Source: Cladopsammia gracilis
Taxonomy: Eukaryota; Cnidaria; Anthozoa; Scleractinia; Dendrophylliidae
NCBI GenBank assembly: GCA_022457155.1
Contig: JAJGOT010000364.1
Span: 1-64,000, forward strand
DNA: 64,000 nt
Direction of reading: 5' to 3'
Shown here: positions 12,527-24,000 of the stretch, one piece after another
Position numbering within the stretch: the first letter of the stretch is position 1
Layout: every line of letters begins with the position of its first letter
Made by a program: the position numbers and the translations under genes
Notes under the pieces: generated by a model
Told to the model about the DNA's origin: nothing
Database searches by the model: none
The model's input: only the letters and a program-made list of their open reading frames with translations

Positions 12527-15500
12527 ATGAGTCGTTTATTGCCATTTCTGGTGGTAGTTTTCATATACTTGCGGGTGGCTTTGGTCTCTTCGCGCCCAAA
12601 AGCAAGTGTACGTACTTTGGGTGATGAAGACTGGACGCACCATAACTTTGTGCAAATGACCGCATACCTTCAAGACCTTCACCGACAGTATCCCAAAATC
12701 ACGCGTTTGTACAGCATTGGAAAATCGGTACAGGGTCGAAAGCTATGGGTTATAGAAATCTCTGATAATCCTGGAAAACACGAACCCGGTGAACCGGAGT
12801 TCAAGTATGTTGGTAACATGCACGGCAACGAAGTAATTGGTCGAGAACTGCTTCTACATCTTGCAAAGGCGTTTTGTGAGAATTATGGCCGAGATACGAA
12901 CCTGACTAAGGTGGTAGATAACACCCGTATTCACCTAATGCCAAGTATGAACCCAGACGGATACGAACTCGCTGCGGAGGGTAATAATCGCAAGGATTGG
13001 ATCATTGGGCGTAGTAACGCTAACAACGTTGACCTGAACCGGAATTTTCCAGATCAGTTTTTCAAGAGTGTGACGGGAGCGCCCCAGCCTGAGACATTGG
13101 CAGTTATGAAGTGGATACATGAATACCCGTTTGTTCTCAGTGCAAATCTGCATGGGGGCTCACTAGTGGCAAATTATCCATTTGACGACAGTCCCACAGG
13201 AAGAAGCGAATACAGCAAGTCCCCGGATGATGATATCTTTAAGGATTTGGCGAAAAGTTACTCCATGGCACACCCGACCATGCACCTCAAAAACCCACCG
13301 TGGCCCTGTCCTGAGGTCCCCCCGGATCACTTCAATGACGGTGTTACAAATGGCGCGGCTTGGTACAGTGTGTCAGGGGGGATGCAGGATTATAATTACG
13401 TGCACTCCAATTGTTTTGAGGTTACTATAGAGCAGGGCTGTAAGAAGTTTCCAGAGGCCAGTGAGTTACCTAAGGCCTGGGAAGAAAACAAAAAAGCGCT
13501 GATCGCTTTCATGGATCAGGTAATTATAATTAAAGTGCCTATCACCCCTAAAAAGTTATTTTCAGAATCAAATCTATGTACATTGCATAGTTGAATGGTA
13601 AAATATTTCATGTTTTGAACGTCACGTTTGTGAGTTATAGAGATTTGAATTTACAAAATACTAATTAGATGACGTCAACCCGGGAATTTGCCATTATTTC
13701 TACGCCAATTTACAATGCGCAGTTTACAGCTTGAGGTTAATTAATTTGATAAATACTAAAAATTAACTGTGGATAGTCAACTGACTCGTAAAAAATATTA
13801 CTTGGAGGTGAAAACAAGTAGTTGTATAATAAATGATTCCCGGGTTGACTTCATCTGATTAGCATTTTGTAAATTCAAATCTCTAAAACTCACTAACACG
13901 ACGTTCAAAACAAGAAATATTTTACCATTCAACTATTCAATGTACATAGAGTTGATTCTGAAAATAATTTTCTAGGGGTGATAGGCACTTTAAACTATAA
14001 CTAGTGTATCCAAAAGATAGTAATTGCTGCGGTAAATTTGTTGTAACAATGCTGTTTTATCGTCTCGCTGGTATTACAGAATTTTCTCCTTCGTTTTTTG
14101 AAGGGAAGCAAAGCAAATGTAACCGGAATGAATCGACGAAAATTCCAGCTCATAAGACTAATTTTGTTTTGTAATTCACGCATCAAGTTCCTGCAATGTC
14201 TGTGGAATATTGTTGAGTAAAGGACGCGTTCACCACGAGGAAGGTGTGAAAATTTAGGTTAATTACTGTGTGTTCGCGTCTCCCAAGCTCAGCTCAGGTT
14301 TCGCGTCCCCAAGCGCTCAGCTCAGCTCAGTCTCATCGACCCCTGTCGGAGTGATTTCAAAATAAATTTGTCTTTTATTCCGTACAATCTTCGAAAATCT
14401 TTGCCATTCAACGGTCCTATCACCATGCCTCGCAGCCCCCGCTCAACTCGTAGTAGTCTTCGACACTTCAGTTCCGATTTCGACTGGGGCATGTTGGACC
14501 AAAATACTGTATTACAAATCTCGCAGCCAACACTGAGCTTGAAGCAGCAACGGCGGCGAGGCTATCGTTCGTGGCGCAATGCATTCTGGCCCATAATGTG
14601 TTCGTGGCGCAGTGAATTCTGGTAAAAAGCGATCAAATCGAGATTTTTCCTAGCTTATATTTCTTTCTCATATATTTCTCTTAAATCCTGATTATGTTGC
14701 TGCTCACTAGCTACGCTCGTTCCGCAGCAATTAACTTAAAGTATGATTTACAAATGTATGGACACTAGAGCCTTCGTTTTGCGAGTTTCATCACTGAAAT
14801 ATCCATAAGTGAACTAAGCATTCCGTCTGTTTCTTTTCGGTGCTTAGGTACATAAAGGAGTGAAGGGATTTGTAAAAGACAGTCAGGGATCTCCAATTCC
14901 TGGTGCTGCAATCCATGTTGATAACCGCATGAAAGAAGTCATCACAGCTAATGATGGCGATTATTGGAGACTTCTGTTGCCCGGGGGTTACAAAGTCACC
15001 GCCACTGCCCAGGGATACGAGCCCCTTACTAAGGAGATCACGGTTACTAACGGCGATGCAGTAGAGCTTAACTTTGTTTTGAAGAAATCCGCGGAGAGTA
15101 ACAGCACCATGGACAGGGAACAACAGGACAGCCATGAACCGAACCCCGTTGAGGATTCGAAACCAGAAGCCGGATCTCCGGTTCCTGCCGTGGATCTGAG
15201 TGCTGCTACCGGGGGAGAAATGACACAGGCTGGGCCGGCAATGGGCGGGATGCCGGGTGGAGGGGACTACGGGATGGTTATGAATGGAGGTGGGATGGAA
15301 AGTACCATGCAGGACGGTCAATACGGGATGTCCAATGGGATGGGAAGTCCCATGAATAACATGGGCGGGAATATGGGCTTGGGAAGCAATGTTGACATGG
15401 GTGGTCCTATAAATGATGCAGAATTGGATCGGTTCGCAATGATGTCTCCATTCGAGGCCGAGTCTAAGGATAACACCAAGGGCTTCTTTCATGTCACAAC

Positions 15501-15606
15501 AGATGAGCACGAACCGCATGCGAATTACGTTAATGACGAGGTCGATATGAGTCAAAGTAGCAACATTATGAAAAAATCTGATCTTGGGCGCCCACGGAAG
15601 AAGTAA
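12527..15606 (+). CDS. Secreted M14 metallocarboxypeptidase, CPE/CPN/CPD type, two exons
   Basis: 583 residues from exons 12527-13519 and 14848-15606 (phase 0). The start was chosen at the ATG that gives a signal peptide ([15 protein letters not shown]...); the frame is also open upstream. The zinc ligands are H99 and E102 in the HGNE motif and H209 (NLHGG). N171-R172 (NRNFPD) bind the substrate C-terminus, and the catalytic glutamate is E302 ([14 protein letters not shown]). After the peptidase domain comes the transthyretin-like domain typical of the N/E subfamily ([25 protein letters not shown]). The family removes C-terminal Lys/Arg from peptides or prohormones in secretory granules or outside the cell. 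The tail is unusual: residues about 457-519 are Met/Gly-rich, followed by an acidic-to-basic end (GRPRKK). There is no hydrophobic segment for a GPI or membrane anchor. Which vertebrate paralogue it matches is undecided. Confidence 0.9.
13520..14005. repeat. Foldback repeat starting at the splice donor of the carboxypeptidase intron
   Basis: The left arm (about 13521-13685) and right arm (about 13838-14005) are near-perfect inverse copies of about 165 bp. Examples are AGTGCCTATCACCCCTA versus TAGGGGTGATAGGCACT, and GTCAACCCGGGA versus TCCCGGGTTGAC. The left arm begins within a few bases of the GT donor at 13520. The remaining intron (14006-14847) holds CTCAGCTCAG-rich sequence near 14280-14330 and nothing coding. 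Confidence 0.8.
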
Positions 15607-16835
15607 TTCAAACGTTATATTTATCGCAAAATCAGGATTTTATTTTTATAAAAATAACACGCAAATACATATATATATGTATATCAGACAAATAATCTTA
15701 TAACATCCTAACATAGGTAATGAATGAATGCAGCCAAGCGACAGATTAAAAACCCTTTAGAAACACGATAAATCTGCCATAGGCGGCTTTAAATGAAATG
15801 GAGAAGAACATTTTCCCTGTGTTCTTGTGGAATAAAAATTAAAACACTCACAAAATTTTGGGAGAACTCGGCTAAAGCTTCCCGTTCTCTCAAACTTCCA
15901 CTCGTAGCTAGTCGTGTTTATTAGACTACGAGGCCGAGTTTTATAGAATTTAATGCAATTGTTTTAGTGGTACCAGGAACGTCCAGCGGAACCCAATTCT
16001 CGTTCCCAGAACTCCACGGTTTTTTAATCGCGTCACGTGTTTCAACCGCTGACCAAACGAAACTAGGACTCTGGGGACGAGAAGGGCGGAACCCATACAG
16101 GAATAAAAACACAACGCTTTCTGTTGTCTTCTACACAGCCGTTATCTTGACTATCTTGACCTAAGCTGAATAACGACTGTTAGAGACAGTATGCTTTTTG
16201 TAGCTGTCTGAAAACACCCCATGATTTTTCAGGGTGGGACTGAATTAAAATTTGTAGACGAAATTAAACATCTGAGAATGATAATAACCTCAGTTATCAG
16301 AACCTCAGGTCTTAACGTTAAACGTAATTTTTTTCGGAAGCTCTAATTCACAACCGTAGATTCGACAGAATCTTTTTGTAGGATTATTTTCTATCGATCA
16401 AAAATATGTTTTTTTAAAGCTGGAAAACAAATTTTATTTGAAGGGAAATTATTAGAATATGTATTTGTATATTTTGATATTAAAGCAATCAATAAAATGA
16501 AGGGATAAATACGTTGTGTTCGCTCTTCCTTACAATGGAGGCAGAATGAATGAAATACTCACCTAAAATAAAAATAAAATCAGTAATCGATTGTCGTCTA
16601 TTTCGAGTATTTCTATGCGGAGTTATACCCGGCAAAGCTTTCCTTGGGTTTTCTAAACCACGAAATCAGTTTTGATCGACATATCCTCTACTTTCACGTC
16701 CCTTCCAGTTCAACAGAGTTCCGTACTGTAAAAACGGCAAACTGATCCTTACGGCAAGGAGAAGAGATGAGACAGAAGTGAAATAAAAAACAAACAGTTG
16801 AACATATTTGCCCGATATTTCGGTTTGCAGAACAA
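15607..16835. other. Intergenic, no gene recognised
   Basis: AT-rich 3' flank of the carboxypeptidase gene. A short ATATATATATGTATAT run lies near 15669. No exon, RNA gene or complete repeat could be supported. Confidence 0.5.
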
Positions 16836-16845
16836 ACCTTCTACG

Positions 16846-17255
16846 CCTGGGGGAGGGGGGGGGGGGGGTACTCTGCAAATTTTTGGGTGGGGGTGTGCCG
16901 CTGGGACTCTGAGACCCTTAACCTATACTAGACCATTTTAGCTGCATTTTGCAACCCTATTCTAGACTAAACACCGAAAAACCATACTCTATCCTAGACC
17001 AAATTTTTGAACGCTTTCTTTGTTATTAGTTACCAGGGGTCTGTAAAAATGCCGTACTGCCCGCCGTAACGATTTTTAAATGCCATTTGCCAATAAACCT
17101 TGTCTAGACTAAATTCTTCACGCAACTGATCAGTTTCGCGGAAAAATGATACCCTGGTCAAAATTCGTTGATTACTACATCCTATCCCAGACTAAACTGC
17201 CTTCACAGCGGCACATACCTATATAGCTCATATATGGGAGTACCCCCCATCCCTC
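16846..17255. repeat. Dispersed repeat with poly-G and poly-C ends, copy 1
   Basis: Starts with a G run and GGTACTCTGCAAATTTTTGG, contains GTGCCGCTGGGACT and several TCTAGACTAAA/CCTAGACC motifs, and ends CATATATGGGAGTACCCCCC. A closely matching copy is at 27357-27600 and a diverged one at 44611-44837. It is non-coding and probably non-autonomous. Confidence 0.7.
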
Positions 17256-17332
17256 GTGATTCTACGGGGGCTAGAAGACAAAAATGAATACATATATACA
17301 CTGATATATAAAAGGACCGTTACATATACCTA

Positions 17333-17487
17333 TTTCAATAAAGGTTGCTTTGGTCATTGGTAATTGGGCATTGGGAAGCTATTGTTTGGCCGTCACTCAA
17401 GCGAAACATTGCATTGTGTTCCGTATGCCAAATGCCAATTCCCAATTACCAATGACCAACTGCCAAAGCAACCTTTATTGAATTAGG
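17333..17487. mobile_element. Short MITE with about 45-bp inverted repeats
   Basis: The 5' end TTCAATAAAGGTTGCTTTGG and following TCATTGGTAATTGGGCATTGG are complementary to the 3' end, which reads CCAATTCCCAATTACCAATG then CAAAGCAACCTTTATTGAA. About 155 bp in total. Confidence 0.75.
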
Positions 17488-17558
17488 TGTATAAAATTTT
17501 TGAAATATGACATAACAGAATAACAGAAAATGATTTGCAAGAAAGAAGCTAAATGTCA

Positions 17559-17843
17559 CTAATTAAATTCATCACGTCTATTTATACCATGAGGATCAAG
17601 AGTCATCGCTTTATCTATAACATGGGCCTCGCGTGCCTTTCTGACTGAAACGCGATTGTTGTGGATGAGTTCCAAGGGAATGAGTTGGAAGTCGCTGATA
17701 GAGTGGCCAGGTTGGTTAAAATGTATTGAAACAGGAGTAGGATTGATAAGATGGTAGTGATTGAGGATGGAGCGGCGATGTTCCCCAAAGCGTTCAATTA
17801 GTTGGCGTTTGGTTTCCCCAATTACAATTACTGTTTTGCGCAT
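17559..17843 (-). pseudogene. Penelope-like element fragment, GIY-YIG endonuclease part
   Basis: A 94-residue reading frame contains IGETKRQLIERFGEHRRSI, then PVSIHFNQPGHSISDFQL and a basic segment RVSVRKAREAHVIDKA. This matches the C-terminal GIY-YIG-type endonuclease region carried by Penelope-like retroelements (ETKR..L..R..EH, then HFN..GHS). The reverse transcriptase that should precede it is missing, so this is a 5'-truncated remnant. The call rests on motif recognition only. Confidence 0.6.
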
Positions 17844-17878
17844 TTCTTATCACCACCATCTTATCAATATCCTAGCTC

Positions 17879-18117
17879 CCGTAGAAGGCATCCAAGCAAA
17901 AGAGAGCCGAAGGAGTTATAAACCTCCTGAAGAGCAAGGCAGTGGATGAAAGAGGAATATTTTACAGCCTTTCAGTTGAACTTTTGCTATTAAGGACATG
18001 TAAGGATACTCCCAAACTTCATGGGTGTCCTTCGGATAAAATTCATGCACTCGCCAGATTCAAAAAACTATATTTACAAACCATAGATCAATAGAAAGCT
18101 TTCAATAAAAATACAAT
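17879..18117. repeat. Dispersed repeat, copy 1 (second copy at 40612-40850)
   Basis: Shares long, nearly identical stretches with the copy at 40612-40850, for example AAAAGAGAGCCGAAGGAGTT, GAGGAATATTTTACAGCC and CAAACTTCATGGGTGTCC. This copy has a few extra bases after TTAAGGACATG. Family unknown; both copies end in AATAAAAATA-like AT-rich sequence, as a retroelement 3' end might. Confidence 0.65.
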
Positions 18118-18605
18118 ATTTTACTAATTAGTTAATAATTGAAATTAAAAAAATTAAAAAGTAATTGCAAAAGATTTGCTCCGGGCGTTTTGTTTTGCTT
18201 TTGGATTTCTATTGTTTTGGCTTTTGTTTTAGTTTTAAGAACGGTATGCATGTATGGGGTTACACGGAAATCTTTCCGATATCAATACTATCTCACTTGT
18301 TTACGTAACCTTGAAGCGTGGGGTTTTCTTGATATAGCTGTGATTTCCGCTTTCCTTCTGATTTCCCTCGTTCTCACTGCACTGACAGACGAGCAAGCGA
18401 CGTAAACACGATGACGACCAAAGGAAGGTAAAATGCACTCAGTCGAAGCATCGTGCGGCTGAAAAGTGCAAAATGACGTACGGAGGTTTTTTTTCTCTCG
18501 AACCAAAGCAAATTTCCCACCAAATCCAGTTTTTCCATGTTGACATTTCGCCTGCTAAAATGAGTTTATAGAACAGGATCTTAAAGCGATGACCGCGCGG
18601 TCGAA

Positions 18606-19080
18606 CTCCATACAACAACAACAACAACAATTTATTCAGTATTCCCATATATATACATGGCATTACCTACTTAATAAATCTGAATTACATTAAATAATTA
18701 TGTCTAATAATTAAACTAGCATTGATTGTCGATTAAGCATTGAGTCATAAATATAAGCAGCAATGGTTCTACAAACAAAAGGATCAACGTTATTAAAAAG
18801 AAACAGGATTTTTGAAATATTGTCGAGATCATTAAAATTTCGATATTTGTCGTTTATTTCATCAAAAAATTTCTTACGTGAAGCATTATAATGATTGCAA
18901 GAGAATAGAAAATGGAATTCGTCTTCGATTTGATTTGAATTACAGAGAGAGCAGGTTCTTAAATTTTCAGGTGTCTTGTTGTACCGGCCAGTTTCAATTC
19001 GCAGATTGTGATTTCCAAGACGAAATTTATTGATTTGTTTTTTGTGGCGTACATTTTTTATCGAATCCAAGGAGCCAGAT
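18606..19080 (-). mobile_element. Non-LTR retrotransposon 3' end with (TTG)n tail
   Basis: The minus-strand frame 18711-19070 encodes a LINE C-terminus with a Cys/His motif (RTCSLCNSNQIEDEFHFLFSC). It is followed by a 3' UTR and a TTGTTGTTGTTGTTG tail (ACAACAACAAC on plus, about 18611-18628). The Cys/His motif and preceding RIETGRYNK closely resemble the element at 37243-38320, so the two belong to one family or close relatives. 5'-truncated. Confidence 0.7.
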
Positions 19081-21022
19081 TTGTGACAATCTTGTTTAAA
19101 GATAGAGTAGCCTTTATACGAAATTGCTCACTTCAAGGTCAAAATGACGGTACTTTTTAAGTTATTAAAATATTTTAACGTTTCAAGATGGAAATGTGAA
19201 AGTGTGGATTTCAGAAAAGTAACTCAGAAATGCGCGACATTTTGATTTTCTTTCCAAAAAAATGACCTTTTTGCTATGATTTTAGGGTCAAATTGGGAGC
19301 CTGGTGACGAGTGAAATACTGTATAGGCAAATGTCAACCAATTTTTTGCCATGAGTACATTTTAAAAAAGTTAACGGCTTAATTCTAGAATTTAATAATT
19401 TAAAGTTAGTATAAACATTAATGATCATTGATTAGCCAATTTACCCGAAACTCACGCTCCTCTACGATAGCAAGTCGCTCACGCGATATGAACATCGATC
19501 TGCGTGCAGGCTGCCGGTGAGTAAAAGAGGCTTGAAAAGTGTTGACATATTCAAACCACGGGAGAACGAGTAGAGTTTTATGCAAAAAAATAAATAAATA
19601 AATAAATAAATGAAATGGGGAAAACATCCGACAGTAGTACGTATGTAGGAAATTTACCTTTTTGTTGCCAAAACCAAACACTGAAGTTCTCCGCAAATCC
19701 ACTTGTTACAAAGCTGCATCTCTATGGAATTCTCTTGACAATCATACGCGTGCAATCTCAAGCAAAAGCTTATTTAAAAACTCTCTTAATCGCAGAATTT
19801 CACACGAATAGCTTGATTTATGGATTAATATTTCCATTGGTTAGATTTTAAATTTTTAACTAGTTTTTAAGCTTTTTATTCAGTTGTAAACTGTTTAACT
19901 TTTTATACACGCTAAATTATGCAACACAATAAGCCAGCCAGGATGTGGGATGCAAGACAGCCTTTATTAATAATATACTAATTAATATTTTCTTCCTTAA
20001 TTAGGTACAACAAATAATTGTAACAAAAATAATAATAATATAAAAACTACTCCTGAATGAAAGTTGACTAGGTTAGAACGATACTAAATCATACAAAATG
20101 TAAACAATGAAACTATACACAAATACCCGGCTGTCATGTAAAAGGTCAATAGAAAACTACCCCCAGGGCGGGATGGGAGAGAAAAAACATAGATGCTAAA
20201 GACCGATGTTGCTTGTGCTACGATCTGATGTAAATGCTACCGAGCAATATTGGCTTGAGACTAAAACTACACTATACAAGTTATATTCCTAGCTGCAGTA
20301 AAATTACAGCCATGACCCAGTAAATACTTCTGGCCAATAAAAATGTGTTCCTGGCCTAAGATGTTGCAAGATAAACAGTGCTTATGCAACAGGCCTCGTG
20401 TACGGAAAATTACGAACATGCTGTACAATTCTTGCACCCCCATAGTTCACAATTTAGAACAGCATCAGTCTAGACTGACCGATGCCTACCACCACATCAG
20501 CTCCGCTGTAATTTTTATCGTGTTTAAATAAAATGTTGTTGTTGTTGTTGTCGACATCGAATTATTCTGTAAATCGTACTACAAGAATCGGAGCAAAGTC
20601 TGAGTTATTCTTCGTAATTCTTTGCATTTCGCCTCAAACCGGTTTTCATCATTCAAATTATAAAATTAAGCTGTATTATTTAACTTTTTTAAATTTTACT
20701 TTATTTTTAATTTTTAATTGTTTCAAATTTCAATTGTTAACTAATTAGTAAAATATGAAATCCATTTAATATTTATTCAATTTAATAAAAGTTAGTTCAG
20801 TCCATCTTTTCCATAGTCCAGCCCAGGGTCCATAGTCCAGCCCAGGGTCCTGGATGGCCGTAACCAGACACAGCAGGACAGTCGCGTGCTGAGACTGGCC
20901 TACTGACCCTGACTGGCAGTGTACGTGCAGTAATTCCGGCGTGGTTACTCAGCTTTGCAAAACATTTCCAAGAAATTGTGGAAGTTTTGATATTCGCAGT
21001 TCGTGAAGAATAATCGATTACG
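19081..21022. other. Intergenic; includes a probable plus-strand LINE 3' UTR ending in (TTG)n
   Basis: Mostly AT-rich, with an AAATAAATAAATAAATAAAT run near 19590. The segment ending in AAATAAAATGTTGTTGTTGT (about 20525-20551) has the same microsatellite tail as the two minus-strand LINE copies and probably marks another insertion. The last 200 bp before 21023 form the 5' flank of the next gene and carry two copies of CATAGTCCAGCCCAGGGTCC. Confidence 0.45.
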
Positions 21023-24000
21023 ATGGATGTAACAACTTTTGCTCCGTTGATCACCGCCATCTGCCTCCTAGAAATCGCTCCATTGCTTGTTCTATGCGGA
21101 GAACCGACGTGGAAAAATAAGATTGTTGTTTCGCAACACGATGGAATCGACAACAAAACGTGTTGGAATGGAACGATTCCTTGCAGAACTTTAGACTACG
21201 CCTTGCAGCATTTGTCTAATTCAACTCTTATTGAGTTACGGTCTGGAGAATACAATCTAAGCCAGCATTTCAACTTTACAAATGTGCAAGGCTTTGGATT
21301 AACTGGAGATGAAGGGCCGACTAACACTTCCATCAAATGCGAGAGTAATGCAGGCAGCTTGTCCTTTGAAAACAGCGAAGACATTATCATTAGAAGAATC
21401 TTACTAAATGGCTGTGGTGGCTTGCATGCCAGCACTACTGGCAGTGAGTTCAAGTACCCGCACATCCCATTTCTCTCTGCTGTGTTTTTCGTGTACTGTA
21501 AGAACATTGTTATTGATAACTGCAGCATAATCAATAGTCCAGGGATAGGAGTAAACATGTATGACGTGGGTGGTGACGTCAGGATTTCCAATTCTTGGTT
21601 TGAAAACAATCGACCAAATAAAAGTACCACAGTGAAAAACATTGCAGTGGCAGGAGGTGGTGTTTACATGGAGTTCACTTACCAAGGTGGATCATTTCCA
21701 TTTGACCTCAACTCAACAGCATTAGCAAAGTTTGACAGCAACAGTAGTTACACATTCTATAACTGTACCTTCATAAAAAACTCTGCTCCTAATCAGGACT
21801 ATGAAACGATAGTTAAGGAACCATTCAAAGATGATCACTTTCCATTTGGACGAGGAGGAGGGCTCTCAATATTTTTAAGAGGAAAAGCAGAAAATAACAT
21901 AATTCAAATCAATAAATGTCACTTTGAAGATAATTATGCTGTCTGGGGAGGTGGAGCTTTCATTGAATTTCATGATCAAGTACGAAATAACACATTAGAG
22001 GTGATAAGTTGCATGTTCAAAAATAATTGTGCACATCTTGCAGGTGGTGGTTTCAGGAGTGGAACAACTACTGACGGTTTCAGGGGATGGTTACTTGCAA
22101 ACAGAATGAAGTATGAAAATTGCAGATTTGAAAGTAACAGTGCAATTTTAGGTGGAGGGATTTCATATTATGAATACAGGGCACCTTTAAAAACGTATGA
22201 CAATAACCTGTTTATAGAGTTCAAAAACTGTGTGTGGAAAAACAACACAGCAACAATGGGCTCTGCTATTGCAATGGCCACTGTAGCATCTATAAATGGC
22301 CTTTGGGACACAACTGCTGAAGGATCAAAGCATCATGTTATTGTTCTTGAAGACTGTAATGTTACCAACAATAAAGTTATATTGACTGAAGATAAGAAAG
22401 TCATTGGCCAGGGAGCAATCTATTCCTATTCTCTGCCTGTTGTTTTTAAGGGAGTTGATAACATTGAATGTAACAACAGCACTGCCATGGTGATAGAAAA
22501 TGTAGTTGTCCATGTTTTTGGTAATGTGACCTTCAGAAACAACACAGGAGGCCTGGGTGGAGCTCTAGGATTGTATGGCACATCTGTTATAATGCTTATG
22601 CCACAAAGTCAGCTTAACTTTTTCAATAACATTGCCTCAGAAAGTGGTGGAGCCATTTATGTGATGGATCCTGGACCACCTGTTGTAGCTTTCGACTCAA
22701 CTGAGCTCAAGACACAACGGTGCTTTATTGCTTACAACAATAGCTTCAATCTCGACAAGGTCACTGAATGGCAAACTAAAATAGTTTTTAAAGACAATAA
22801 GGTGACAACTGAAGGTGGTGGGGATTCTGTTTTTGCTTCAACTCTCAAAGGATGCCGTCAAGATGGAGAACCTCGCATAAACAGTAAAGCTCTTGAGTGG
22901 TCCAATACTACTGATTATCAAGACTCAGATAAGAGCATTAAAAAGCAAATTTCTACTGACCCAGTCTTGATAAAATTCAATGAGTCAGAGTGGGAGGTGT
23001 CTCCCAGTGAAGTCTTTAATGCTAGCATTCAGTTGATTGATGAGAAGAACAGTTCAGTTCTAGGTGTGGTCAAAATAACCATCATTGATGAACTTGATCA
23101 AAATGCTGGTGGCAGTGTCAGACTTGGCACAGTTTCTCATTTGTTTCTTGTGCAAGGGGATTCTTCTTTTAAAATTGAGAATTTATACCTAGAAGGAAAG
23201 GTTAAACGGCAATTTAAAGTTCGTATCAGCACAACAGTGGGTTCTGTAGTCCAAAACACTTCAAAGCATGCATTAACTTTAAGACAATGTAAAGCTGGCT
23301 TTAAGCAAACTGACAGCAAATCATGTTCCTGCATATCAAGTGAAGTTGAATTAGGCATCCATAACTGTAGTACAGATTCCAAGTATGTGTTCCTAAAGAA
23401 AGGATATTGGGGTGGACTAGTAAGAGGTAAATTCAGTACGTACCCTTGTCCACCAAATCACTGCAACACCAGCAGAGATTCTTTCTTTCAATACAATCCT
23501 AAAACAATGTGTAACAAGGGACGTAATGGCTCGAGCGTCTTGTGTGGAGCATGCAAAGACCACTACTCTGTGAACTTAGGAAATGAAGATTGTAGCAATA
23601 AATGCACCAACAAGTACTTATGGCTTGGTTTGGCATTCTTTGTTGTAAGCACACTTCTAGTTCTGGTTGTGTTTTGTATCAGATTGGACATATTCACAAC
23701 GTATCTCAACACTTGGCTTTACTCTTATCAGATAATTTTGTTTCTTCTGCAAGAGGGGCCGCCATATCTCGATCCGTTCATCTCATTCATCATTGGTGTA
23801 GCCAACTGGAGGATTCAAGTTAAGGGTTTTGGAATGTGCCTCTACAGTGGAATGACCGACCTTGAGAAACTTGGTGTTAATTACATTCTACCAGCATATA
23901 TTCTTCTGTTGCTTTTTGTTTTGGCCAAGGTCGCAAGATGTCGCCCTGGCTGTTTTATAAACAGGAATGTTGCCCATGCCTTCTGCACACTATTGGTTCT

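Noticed and set aside
13520..13594. Continuation of the carboxypeptidase frame past 13519
   Set aside because: It reads into a foldback repeat after a good GT donor; the spliced product restores the conserved VHKGVKGFV domain.
14791..15555. 254-codon minus-strand frame opposite carboxypeptidase exon 2
   Set aside because: Shadow of the real exon, which has conserved transthyretin-like domain residues on the plus strand.
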